From positions 80,758 to 144,757 of the forward strand of contig JBMOOQ010000063.1 of the NCBI GenBank assembly GCA_049324435.1: DNA of 64,000 bases. Reading direction: 5' to 3'. Source of the DNA: Pseudorhodoplanes sp049324435. Its GTDB lineage: Bacteria; Pseudomonadota; Alphaproteobacteria; Rhizobiales; Xanthobacteraceae. Position numbers and translations under genes: made by a program. The stretch's first letter is position 1. Each line of letters begins with the position of its first letter. Under the pieces are notes generated by a model. The model worked only from the letters and a program-made list of their open reading frames with translations, had not been told where the DNA came from and ran no database searches. Below, one piece after another: positions 56,552 through 63,671 of this stretch.

Positions 56552-57238
56552 GTGACCGACCGGATCCTGCTCATCGAAGACGACAAGCGCCTCGCCGAGA
56601 TGGTGTCGAACTATCTCTCCGAAGCCGGCTTTGCGACCGCGATCGCGCGTAACGGCGCGAGCGGCATCGCACTGCATGACCGCGAGCCGTTCGACATTCT
56701 GATCCTCGACCTGATGCTGCCCGACATGGACGGCCTCGATGTCTGCCGCCGCATCCGCGAGACCTCGCAGACCCCGATCCTGATGCTAACCGCGCGCGGC
56801 GACGCCATGGACCGCGTGGTCGGGCTGGAGATGGGAGCCGACGATTATCTGCCGAAACCGTTCGAGCCACGCGAATTGCTGGCGCGGCTGCGCGCGCTCC
56901 TTCGCCGGGCCAAGTCCGAGCGCAAGCCCGACGTGCTGCGCTTCGGCCGCCTCGAGATCGATGCCGGCGCGCGCCAGGTGCGGCTCGACGGCGAGGAAAA
57001 GAGCATCACGAGCTACCAGTTCGCGCTTCTTCTTGCGCTCGCGCAGAATGCCGGCCGCGTTCTCTCGCGCGATGCGCTGATGACGCTCGTCAAGAACGAG
57101 GCGCTGGAGGCGTTCGACCGCTCGATCGACGTGCATGTCTCGCGCATCCGCGCCGTGATCGAGGACGATCCGAAAAAGCCGAAGCGTGTCATCACCGTGC
57201 GCGGCACCGGTTACGTATTCGCGAAAAACCAGGATTGA
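56552..57238 (+). CDS. OmpR family response regulator
   Basis: 228 residues from GTG 56552. Receiver domain with phospho-Asp at residue 53 (DILILDLMLPDMDGLDV), conserved LTARGDAMDRVVGLEMGADD and Lys in YLPKPFEPREL; then a winged-helix DNA-binding domain ending VITVRGTGYVFAK. The histidine kinase follows 10 bases later. A long in-frame upstream extension runs through repeats and is not used. Partner genes upstream suggest envelope or metal stress. Confidence 0.93.
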   Translation: MTDRILLIEDDKRLAEMVSNYLSEAGFATAIARNGASGIALHDREPFDILILDLMLPDMDGLDVCRRIRETSQTPILMLTARGDAMDRVVGLEMGADDYLPKPFEPRELLARLRALLRRAKSERKPDVLRFGRLEIDAGARQVRLDGEEKSITSYQFALLLALAQNAGRVLSRDALMTLVKNEALEAFDRSIDVHVSRIRAVIEDDPKKPKRVITVRGTGYVFAKNQD

Positions 57239-57248
57239 GCCCGTGGCG

Positions 57249-58481
57249 ATGAAGCGGCTCTATCTCAAGATCTATCTCACCATCGTGGTGGCGCTGCTTG
57301 CGGTGGTGCTGGTGTCCGGCGCGGTCTGGCGGTTCGGCAAGCCGCCGGGTCCGCTTGCTGAGGCCTACGAGGTCGCGGGCGAACTTCTCGCCGCGGTGCT
57401 GCCGCCGGCGGATGCCCCCGCCGCCGCGCAGCAGAATGCAATCCGCCAATTTGCGCAGCGGCTCCAGGCCAATATCGGACTGTTCGACAAGGAGCTGAAT
57501 CTGATCGCCTCCTATGGCGACGGCCCGATCCCGAAACCCTTTCCGCGCCGCCCCGGCTTCATGCCCGGTCACGGTGCCTGGAGCATTCCGCTTCCCGACG
57601 GCCGCTGGATCGTCGCGCGCGGACCCGAACGCCCGCATCCCGCGATCGGGCTGATCGTCGCGCTCGGCGGCATCGCGCTGATCATCGCGCTCTGCGCCTT
57701 TCCGGTGGTGCGCGGTCTGACGCGGCGGCTCGAACGCCTGCAGCGCGGCGTCGAGACGCTGGGATCCGGCAATCTCACCGCGCGCGTCAAGGTCGAGGGC
57801 TGCGACGAGGTCGCCGCGCTCGCCGCAAGCTTCAACCGCGCCGCCGGCCGCATCGAGGAACTGGTCAACGCCCATCGCCTGATGCTGGCACATGCCTCGC
57901 ACGAGATCCGCACGCCGCTGTCCCGCATCCGGCTCGGCATCGAGATGCTCGCCGAAAAGAACGACCCGAAATACAAGGCCGAGCTCGAACAGGACATCGC
58001 CGAACTCGACGCGCTTGTGGACGACATCCTGATGGCGAGCCGGCTCGACATGATCAAGGTGCTGCCCCAGCCCGAGCATGTCGATCTGCTCGCTCTCGTC
58101 GCCGAGGAAGCCGCGCATTACGACGACTGCGCGGTCGATGGCGAGGCTGTCACCGTCACCGCCGACCGGCGTTATCTGCGCCACATGATCCGCAACCTCA
58201 TTGACAACGCGACCCGCCACGGCAAGCCGCCGGTCGGCGTCACGGTCGGGCGCGACGCGGGCCACGCCGTCATCGATGTCTGCGACGGCGGCAACGGCAT
58301 TCCCGACGCCGAGCGCGAACGCGTATTCGTGCCGTTCTTTCGCATCAACGGCGAGACCAAGGGCTCCGGCCTCGGCATGACGCTCGCCCGCGGCATCGCG
58401 CGGCTGCATGGCGGCGACGCCGTCGTGATGCCGTTCTCAGAGCGCGGCTCCTGCATCCGGGTGAGTTTGCCGCTCAAGTAG
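57249..58481 (+). CDS. Sensor histidine kinase (HAMP)
   Basis: 410 residues. Two transmembrane helices (residues 5-27 and 132-155) enclose a ~100-residue periplasmic sensor. HAMP, then the phospho-His in LAHASHEIRTPLSRIRLGIE (H218), the N box RNLIDNATRHGK, the G1 box DGGNGIPDAERERVF and G2 GSGLGMTLARGI. It signals to the adjacent OmpR regulator. The ligand is unknown; the Spy-like neighbour hints at periplasmic stress or metal. Confidence 0.92.
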   Translation: MKRLYLKIYLTIVVALLAVVLVSGAVWRFGKPPGPLAEAYEVAGELLAAVLPPADAPAAAQQNAIRQFAQRLQANIGLFDKELNLIASYGDGPIPKPFPRRPGFMPGHGAWSIPLPDGRWIVARGPERPHPAIGLIVALGGIALIIALCAFPVVRGLTRRLERLQRGVETLGSGNLTARVKVEGCDEVAALAASFNRAAGRIEELVNAHRLMLAHASHEIRTPLSRIRLGIEMLAEKNDPKYKAELEQDIAELDALVDDILMASRLDMIKVLPQPEHVDLLALVAEEAAHYDDCAVDGEAVTVTADRRYLRHMIRNLIDNATRHGKPPVGVTVGRDAGHAVIDVCDGGNGIPDAERERVFVPFFRINGETKGSGLGMTLARGIARLHGGDAVVMPFSERGSCIRVSLPLK

Positions 58482-58496
58482 CGCCACACGCTCCGT

Positions 58497-58561
58497 TCAT
58501 TCCCGCAAAAGCGGGAATCCAGCTATCCTTGATCTGGGTCCCCGCTTTCGCGGGGACGAAT
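58497..58561. repeat. Bipartite inverted repeat, unit 1
   Basis: ATTCCCGCAAAAGCGGGAAT, spacer, then CCCCGCTTTCGCGGGGACGA. Same unit as at 59036 and inside the gene at 59168. Confidence 0.7.
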
Positions 58562-58579
58562 GGATGCAAGTGTCACCGC

Positions 58580-59017
58580 ATGACCCGCCCCTCGCCCGAA
58601 CGCCGCTCCGCTTACCCGTATCTGCGCGCGATCCCGACCCGCTGGATGGACAACGACGTCTACGGCCACGTCAACAATGTGACCTATTACTCGTATTTCG
58701 ACACCGTGGTGAACGGCTACCTGATCGAGCAGGGCGCGCTCGATATCGCGAAAAGCGACACCATCGGCCTCGTGGTCGAGACCCAATGTCATTACTTCAG
58801 CCCGGTCGCCTTTCCCGATCTCGTCACCGCGGGGCTGCGCGTCGCGCATCTCGGCCGCACCAGCGTGCGCTACGAGATCGGCATCTTCCGGGGCGATGAC
58901 CAGCAGGCCTCTGCGCAGGGCCATTTCGTGCATGTCTATGTCGACCGCACAGGCGGCCGGCCGGTGCCGCTGCCGCAGACACTGCAGCGCGCGCTGAAGG
59001 GGCTGGCGGTCGGATAG
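58580..59017 (+). CDS. Acyl-CoA thioesterase (YbgC/4-hydroxybenzoyl-CoA type)
   Basis: 145 residues, one hot-dog domain. TRWMDNDVYGHVNNVTYYSYF contains the catalytic Asp and the HVNN segment of the 4HBT family. Hydrolyses a CoA thioester. The true start is ATG 58580; the frame continues upstream only through a repeat. No obvious pathway neighbours. Confidence 0.88.
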   Translation: MTRPSPERRSAYPYLRAIPTRWMDNDVYGHVNNVTYYSYFDTVVNGYLIEQGALDIAKSDTIGLVVETQCHYFSPVAFPDLVTAGLRVAHLGRTSVRYEIGIFRGDDQQASAQGHFVHVYVDRTGGRPVPLPQTLQRALKGLAVG

Positions 59018-59035
59018 CGCGAGCCACACACTCCG

Positions 59036-59120
59036 CTCGTCCCCGCGAAGGTGGGGACCCAGTGCAACCAGGTCCACATGCGCCGCTTTTTCTCTGGATT
59101 CCCGCCTTCGCGGGAATGAG
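59036..59120. repeat. Bipartite inverted repeat, unit 2
   Basis: CCCCGCGAAGGTGGGG, spacer, then TTCCCGCCTTCGCGGGAA. Lies in the gap between the thioesterase gene and the gene at 59168. Confidence 0.7.
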
Positions 59121-59167
59121 CGGGAGAAAGCTTGCCCCTCCGCGTATTAAGGATTATATTCCTTCCT

Positions 59168-59992
59168 ATGCCCCTGCCCTACCGCTCCGTCTTCGACGAA
59201 CCCGTCATCCGCCGCGTCCGCGTCACCCCGGCCAAGCCGGAGGATTTCCCGCAGCGCGCGCCGCGCACCCGCCGCCCGCATGGCGAGGCCCAGGTCGCGG
59301 CCGTGCGCCACCTAATCGAAAATACCGAACTCACCTATGCCGAAATCGAAAAGCGCACCGGCGTGGGCAGAGCCAGCATCTGCCGCTGGACGCGCGATCA
59401 GAACTGGGTGCGGCCGGTGTTCGCGCCGCGCGCGACTGACCGCATGCCGCGGGCGCGGGCCTCGGCGCGCCTGAAGCGCCGCACGCTCGCGGCGCGGCTC
59501 GACGCGCTGGCCGAGCGCTATGTGCGCGAACTGGAGGCCGACCCCGCCGTCGATCTCGACAAGCTCGCCGCAGCGCTCGAACTGATGAAGATGGCCAAGC
59601 TCGCGGCGAAGCCGCGGAAGCGGCGGCGCACGCTCGCGCGCGAACAGCACGAGGCGTTGCGCGAACCCTCTCCGCCGTTCGCCCCCGTGCAAAAGCGCGA
59701 AACGCGTCTTGCGCAAGAAGCGGGGGCCCAGGAATCGCAAGCAGCAGCGCAGGCTGCTCTGGGTTCCCGCTTTCGCGGGAACGAACGGGGAGAATTTCCG
59801 TCAGACACCGCAGGCATTCTCGCCCGCCTGCGCGCCGAGGGCGTGCGGCTCGACCGCGCACCGGAGGCGGCGGTGAAGGATTTCATCGACAGCCACCGTC
59901 CGCCGGAGGACGACCGGCACTTCCGCGCGCGCGTCGGCAAGTCACGGCGCAAGCGGACGCATCGGCGGATGTACGATTGGGGGCGGGACTGA
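59168..59992 (+). CDS. HTH-containing protein of unknown function, carrying an in-frame palindromic repeat
   Basis: 274 residues from ATG 59168. An N-terminal region with a HTH-like stretch (ENTELTYAEIEKRTGVGRAS, then ICRWTRDQNW), a basic central part (KRRTLAARLDALAERYVREL; KPRKRRRTLARE) and a basic C terminus (KSRRKRTHRRMYDWGRD). Residues ~183-208 are encoded by a complete copy of the palindromic repeat found in both flanking gaps. Highly Arg-rich. It resembles DNA-binding conserved hypotheticals; not recognised. Confidence 0.65.
   Translation: MPLPYRSVFDEPVIRRVRVTPAKPEDFPQRAPRTRRPHGEAQVAAVRHLIENTELTYAEIEKRTGVGRASICRWTRDQNWVRPVFAPRATDRMPRARASARLKRRTLAARLDALAERYVRELEADPAVDLDKLAAALELMKMAKLAAKPRKRRRTLAREQHEALREPSPPFAPVQKRETRLAQEAGAQESQAAAQAALGSRFRGNERGEFPSDTAGILARLRAEGVRLDRAPEAAVKDFIDSHRPPEDDRHFRARVGKSRRKRTHRRMYDWGRD
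59715..59793. repeat. Bipartite inverted repeat, unit 3 (inside coding sequence)
   Basis: GCGGGGGCCCAG, spacer, CTGGGTTCCCGCTTTCGCGG then GAACGAACGG. It keeps the frame and adds SRFRGNERGEF-like residues to the protein. Confidence 0.7.
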
Positions 59993-60080
59993 GCTCGCGC
60001 CGCACACTCTCTGCGTCATTCGGAGGAGGCACCCAGCGCTGTCTTGAAGGATGGAGCAGCCCTGAACTTGCGATGGAGAG

Positions 60081-60158
60081 ATGCAGCCCGGAGCGAAGTC
60101 CGGGTTGGGCAGCGTACAAAATTCCCGGATTTCGCTTTCGCTCCATCCGCCGCTACGG
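60081..60158. repeat. Inverted repeat (ATGCAGCCCGGAGCGAAG type)
   Basis: The left arm CAGCCCGGAGCGAAGTCCGGG and right arm CCCGGATTTCGCTTTCGCTCC are reverse-complement like. A diverged part-copy lies near 60826-60875. They flank the brnT remnant. Confidence 0.55.
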
Positions 60159-60170
60159 CGCTTGAATTTA

Positions 60171-60187
60171 GTACTGAATATCAGTAC
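60171..60187. promoter_or_regulatory. Inverted repeat upstream of the broken brnT
   Basis: GTACTG-AATAT-CAGTAC, 20 bases ahead of the brnT' ATG; a likely autoregulatory operator of the toxin-antitoxin unit. Confidence 0.5.
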
Positions 60188-60207
60188 ATTGCAATCCGGG
60201 GCTCACG

Positions 60208-60473
60208 ATGGACTTCGAATGGGACAGCGCCAAGGAGCTGGCCAACCGGACCAAGCATGGCATCGATTTCCAGACAGCCGCGCGGGTTTTTCTCGATCCC
60301 ATCTGATCGAGTTCGACGATCGCGACGCCAAAGGCGAGTTGCGCTTCAGCGCCATCGGCATGGTCGACGGCCGTGTGCTGTTCGTCAGCTATACGATCCG
60401 CGGCGCCGTCATTCGCATCATTTCCGCACGAGGAGCGGAACCGCATGAAAAAAGAAAGTATCACGAAATTTAA
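60208..60473 (+). pseudogene. BrnT family toxin, frameshifted
   Basis: ATG 60208 starts MDFEWDSAKELANRTKHGID and reads VFLDPI then a stop at 60304. The rest of a BrnT protein (LIEFDDRDAKGELRFSA ... GAVIRIISARGAEPHEKRKY) continues in the frame one base back from about 60300 to 60473. Aligned with the intact BrnT at 24691, the break fits loss of one base in GATCCCATC. It overlaps the start of the antitoxin gene by 29 bases. A sequencing error cannot be excluded. Confidence 0.8.
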
Positions 60474-60801
60474 GCTAGACCCGAAGAAGCCGCCAAAGAG
60501 CGACTGGCGCGCCTTCGATGCCATGAGTGAGAAGGAGCGCCATCGCGCCGCGCTGTCGGACCCGGACGCGCAGCCGGCGACCAGGGCACAGCTCAAGCGC
60601 GCGCGCCGCGTGCCGGATGTTCGCGCGCTGCGCGCCAAGCTGAAACTGACACAGGAAGAATTCGCCGCGCGCTTTCATCTGCCGCTCGGCACGGTGCGCG
60701 ACTGGGAGCAAGGCGCGCATCGTCCCGACAGGGCCGCACAGGTCTTGCTGCAGGTGATCGAGAAGGACGCGGAGGCGGTTACGAGGGCGCTGGAGGGGTA
60801 A
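60445..60801 (+). CDS. XRE-type HTH antitoxin (BrnA-like)
   Basis: 118 residues from ATG 60445, preceded by GAGGAGCGG. The N-terminal half resembles BrnA-like antitoxins (FKLDPKKPPKSDWRAFDAMS), and the C-terminal half is a helix-turn-helix: LRAKLKLTQEEFAARFHLPL then GTVRDWEQGAHRPDR. It would bind the operator at 60171. The cognate toxin is frameshifted, so it may persist as an orphan repressor. Confidence 0.78.
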   Translation: MKKESITKFKLDPKKPPKSDWRAFDAMSEKERHRAALSDPDAQPATRAQLKRARRVPDVRALRAKLKLTQEEFAARFHLPLGTVRDWEQGAHRPDRAAQVLLQVIEKDAEAVTRALEG

Positions 60802-60904
60802 CCGAAACGGCGACGGGTCGCTGGAGCCTGGATGAAGCGAAGCGAAATCGAGACAATTCGCTACGCTCGGGTTGCGCAGTGTTCCATTCGGCTTAGGCGA
60901 TGGT

Positions 60905-61177
60905 TTAATTTGTAAGAGTATCAACGATAATTGGGAGGTACTTCTGCACTTGCTCCCGGTCGCTCTCTTTTTCAGAAGCACTCAGTTCATCATATGGAGT
61001 GCTAAACTGCTTACTCCATCTTTCAACCAACTCAGCGGGCAAGACCAAGGAGCCGTCCGGCTGTAAGGTACCCTTTCCGTGCAAGTAGCGTTGCCAGTGC
61101 GACCAGCGCTCGTGCTCGGCCTCAGCAAGTTTTTCTAAGGCACGCTCGAGCTTTTTCCTAACGATGTCAGCGTCCAT
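60905..61177 (-). CDS. RyR-like domain protein, third gene of TIR-caspase operon
   Basis: 90 residues. AEAEHERWSHWQRYLHGKG and TPYDELSASEKESDREQV fit the ryanodine-receptor-type RyR repeat (LAE..HE.W near one end, PYxEL..xEK..DR near the other). No export signal, no catalytic motif. It begins 6 bases after the caspase stop and is therefore cotranscribed. RyR domains in bacteria have been proposed to bind NAD-derived nucleotides, which suits a partner of a TIR enzyme. The domain assignment is by eye. Confidence 0.72.
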   Translation of the reverse strand: MDADIVRKKLERALEKLAEAEHERWSHWQRYLHGKGTLQPDGSLVLPAELVERWSKQFSTPYDELSASEKESDREQVQKYLPIIVDTLTN

Positions 61178-61183
61178 TGAATC

Positions 61184-62161
61184 CTATATCAACCCAGCTG
61201 CCACGAGTCGTCGATAATGTTCACCCAAAGCTGTCAGCGAACAAGACTTACTCTCCATCGCAGCGTGCCACATGTGCGGAGCGCCATTTGGCACAACAAG
61301 ATTCACGCGATTGTACTTCTGCAAAATGGCAAAGATAGCAGTGTTAGCTGGATCGGGAGGAGGCACCGATGACTCCCCGTTGCACATACGCTCCGGCTCA
61401 TAAGACGGATTAAGCTTGAACTCATAGCCCGGCTCTGGAAATAGCTCAGCAATACGTCGCAGATCAACAAGTGGCAATGGCGGCTCCACTCTACGCAAGG
61501 AGACAAAAGTCTTAACATTGGTTTTGAAAACTGGGCGTTGCGACCACGGCCCAAGCGATTGATCAATATGAGCATACACAGCGCCGGGCGTTATCTCGCC
61601 AACAAGGTTAGCTGCACTCCCTCCAAGGGCATCAATAAACAGATTTGTAAAAACGCCTCCGCCATCTACCTCCTGAGAATACTGCTCCGCAGTGGATGCA
61701 GTGAGTATTGTCATGCCCTCCTGAATCTCGGCTAGCTTTGGCGCGAGAGGCCGTTCGCCGGCTATGCCGCTGTGACAGCAATCGAGAACAATGATCTTGT
61801 TTTTAGAGGGAGATTGGCTGGCGAACGTCATCACATCTTGCAATGAGAGACCATCGTCACCCCACTGAGAATCGGAAGAACATAGAAAGCCGCCAGTCGC
61901 ATCTATATAACCGTGCCCTGCAAAGTAGAGTAGAGCAATTTCGGAATCATCCGCAAAGAGTTCGCGCACTGCGTCCCGCAATTCAGAACGCTCGACAGAA
62001 CCACTTTCCCCAGTGCCCGTAATGAGGCGCACGCCGAAGTTGACTGATCCATCTGCGTGGCGATCAAGCATGGCTTTCACGCCGTGTGCGTCGTTGACGC
62101 AACCGCTTAGCGGAGTGATGCGCTGATAGTGATCGATTCCAATGACAAGAGCCTTCCGCAT
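61184..62161 (-). CDS. Caspase-like cysteine protease (peptidase C14) of TIR-linked defence operon
   Basis: 325 residues from ATG 62161. The protease domain (residues ~1-220) has MRKALVIGIDHYQ, the catalytic His in LLYFAGHGYIDATGGF (H83) and Cys in IIVLDCCHSG (C129). The remaining 100 residues (PPDPANTAIFAILQKYNRVN, HMWHAAMESKSCSLTALGEH) are not assignable by eye and may sense a signal. It is 13 bases from the TIR gene. In defence, such a protease may kill the host on infection. AT-richer than its surroundings. Confidence 0.88.
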   Translation of the reverse strand: MRKALVIGIDHYQRITPLSGCVNDAHGVKAMLDRHADGSVNFGVRLITGTGESGSVERSELRDAVRELFADDSEIALLYFAGHGYIDATGGFLCSSDSQWGDDGLSLQDVMTFASQSPSKNKIIVLDCCHSGIAGERPLAPKLAEIQEGMTILTASTAEQYSQEVDGGGVFTNLFIDALGGSAANLVGEITPGAVYAHIDQSLGPWSQRPVFKTNVKTFVSLRRVEPPLPLVDLRRIAELFPEPGYEFKLNPSYEPERMCNGESSVPPPDPANTAIFAILQKYNRVNLVVPNGAPHMWHAAMESKSCSLTALGEHYRRLVAAGLI

Positions 62162-62174
62162 TGCGGCAGTCCAT

Positions 62175-62546
62175 TCAAAGTGAATCGATGAAGTCTGTGA
62201 TGTTCTTCCAGGTCCATACAACGGTCGTCACGCCGTCGAGCTTGGTCCGATCATCTGTGTAAGCCCAGACGCCGCGCAACTTGATCTTTTCTTCCTTGGC
62301 GCACTGAATTTCCCACTGCTGACCCGAAGAAGTGAGCGAGTTCTTGCTTACTAGCGCAATGACCCCATCTGAGCGGCGGATGCGTGTCCGCACCCGCTCC
62401 TTCCACTCGCTCCTGTATGGCTCTTTCACAGACATATCGATGAATTCGAACGGGCTCTTCGTATTTAGCGATTGCCCTTTGAGGAAGTCTCGTTGCCGCT
62501 CGTCCTCGATTGCGAACGCGATGAATACGACTTTCTTGTCAGCCAT
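62175..62546 (-). CDS. TIR-like domain protein (ThsB/DUF1863 type)
   Basis: 123 residues, one TIR-like domain. KKVVFIAFAIEDERQRDFLK (first strand), FEFIDMSVKEPYRSEWKERV, SDGVIALVSKNSLTSSGQQW and WEIQCAKEEKIKLRGVWAYT. The glutamate in WEIQ (E79) is placed like the catalytic Glu of TIR NADases. ThsB-type proteins make cyclic ADP-ribose variants on phage detection. Start ATG 62546. First gene of the operon. Confidence 0.85.
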   Translation of the reverse strand: MADKKVVFIAFAIEDERQRDFLKGQSLNTKSPFEFIDMSVKEPYRSEWKERVRTRIRRSDGVIALVSKNSLTSSGQQWEIQCAKEEKIKLRGVWAYTDDRTKLDGVTTVVWTWKNITDFIDSL

Positions 62547-62917
62547 CAGATATTATTCCTATCTTAAATTTAGTTCCTTTTTTGTTCTTACAATGAGATT
62601 GCCGCTTATACAATCCTTAATGGTAAATATCCCCAACTGTATCGAAAAAGGAGCAGAACCCGGGACTGAGCATTTCCGGTCGATGCTGCTGCCGCATGTC
62701 GCTTCGATTCATACGACGACTACAGGGCATCCACCCGCCTATACCCCACTACAATGACCCTTGCCGCCGCCCTCGACCGCGGCTTGCTCGAATCACAGTC
62801 TCCACATCCTGATCGAGCGCAGTACGCCGCGTCGTCAGCCCGCACCGCGCCATTCAACCGGGGCATACATTTGCAGAACAGCCGCTTATGTGTCATCCTA
62901 TGTGTGGAGGTTCACAC
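62547..62917. other. AT-rich promoter region of the TIR operon and vapB leader, no gene
   Basis: About 370 bases. 62547-62660 is strongly AT-rich (21 of 60 G+C in 62581-62640, my count) and faces the TIR gene, with TTGTAA and TAAATT as possible -35/-10 elements. No coding sequence is supported. It turns GC-rich after about 62680. Confidence 0.5.
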
Positions 62918-62919
62918 AT
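62900..62919. promoter_or_regulatory. Perfect inverted repeat over the vapB ribosome site
   Basis: ATGTGTG-N6-CACACAT. The spacer carries the Shine-Dalgarno (GAGG) and the right arm includes the first base of the ATG. It could serve as operator DNA and as an mRNA hairpin blocking translation. Confidence 0.6.
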
Positions 62920-63115
62920 GGCGACCAACCTGTCCATCGACCCCGATCTGATCGAGCGCGCGCTCGAAGTGAGCGGCGAAAAGACCAAGAAGGCGGCCGT
63001 GACGAAAGCCTTGCAGGAATTCATCGCGCGGCGGCGGCAGAAGCGCCTGCGTGAGCTGTTCGGCACGCTCGAGTGGGATGAGTCCTGCGACTACAAGAAA
63101 GAGCGCGAACGCTAG
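62918..63115 (+). CDS. vapB: Type II VapB-like antitoxin
   Basis: 65 residues from ATG 62918. A ribbon-helix-helix N terminus (ATNLSIDPDLIERALEVSGE, KTKKAAVTKALQEFIARRR) and a C-terminal toxin-binding tail (WDESCDYKKERER). VapC starts at the base after its stop. The unit is likely autoregulated through the palindrome at 62900. Confidence 0.86.
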   Translation: MATNLSIDPDLIERALEVSGEKTKKAAVTKALQEFIARRRQKRLRELFGTLEWDESCDYKKERER

Positions 63116-63523
63116 GTGAGCCTGTTCGTCGATACCAGCGTCTGGTCGCTGGCGCTGCGGCGTGACCGGCCGGACGCCGGTGCCGAAGTCGCGCGGCTCA
63201 CTCGCGCCGTGGACGACGGCGAGCCGCTCTACACCACAGGCCTCATCCTGCAGGAATTGCTGCAGGGTTTTTCCGGCCCGAAGGCACGCGAACAGATCGT
63301 CGACCATTTCTCAGCGCTGCCGCTGATCGTGCCGGACCGCACCGATCACATTCACGCGGCGGAATTGCGCAATCACTGCCGCCGCAAGGGCGTGCAGATC
63401 GGCACCATCAATGCGCTGTTCGCGCAACTCTGCATCCGCCACGGTCTGACAATGCTGACGGCCGACGACGATTTCAGACACGTCGCGAAGCATGCGGCGC
63501 TGAAGGTTTGGGCGGGGGACTGA
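63116..63523 (+). CDS. vapC: VapC-type PIN domain toxin
   Basis: 135 residues from GTG 63116, directly after the vapB stop. PIN motifs: D6 (LFVDTSVWSLAL), E47 (ILQELLQGF), and D117-D119 (LTADDDFRHVA). The usual third acidic residue, in GxIGTIDAL-type segments, is Asn here (GVQIGTINALFAQLC, N99). It cleaves RNA, normally tRNA or rRNA, until inhibited by VapB. The Asn may lower activity. Confidence 0.85.
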   Translation: MSLFVDTSVWSLALRRDRPDAGAEVARLTRAVDDGEPLYTTGLILQELLQGFSGPKAREQIVDHFSALPLIVPDRTDHIHAAELRNHCRRKGVQIGTINALFAQLCIRHGLTMLTADDDFRHVAKHAALKVWAGD

Positions 63524-63530
63524 GACGTAG

Positions 63531-63671
63531 ATGCCCGGGTCAAGCCCGGGCATGAACGTGAGGGTGGAAAGCAGCGCCCCTCACCCGCCTCGCCCTAGCG
63601 CGTCGAAGACGCGCGTAAACGCGCTTATGGCTCGGCACCCTCTCCCCGCTTCGCGAGGCAAGGGAAGACCC
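63531..63671. repeat. Palindromic repeats between vapC and the cyanase gene
   Basis: ATGCCCGGGTCAAGCCCGGGCAT at 63531-63553, then a second hairpin-rich part with CGCGTCGAAGACGCGCG and CTCTCCCCGCTTCGCGAGG. Same families as elsewhere in the window. Confidence 0.65.

Noticed and set aside
60905..62546. Prophage or integrative element carrying the TIR operon
   Set aside because: No integrase, phage structural gene, tRNA border or direct repeat was found in the window.
62754..62951. Plus-strand frame of 65 codons before vapB
   Set aside because: No ribosome site and overlaps the vapB start and operator; peptide has no family look.
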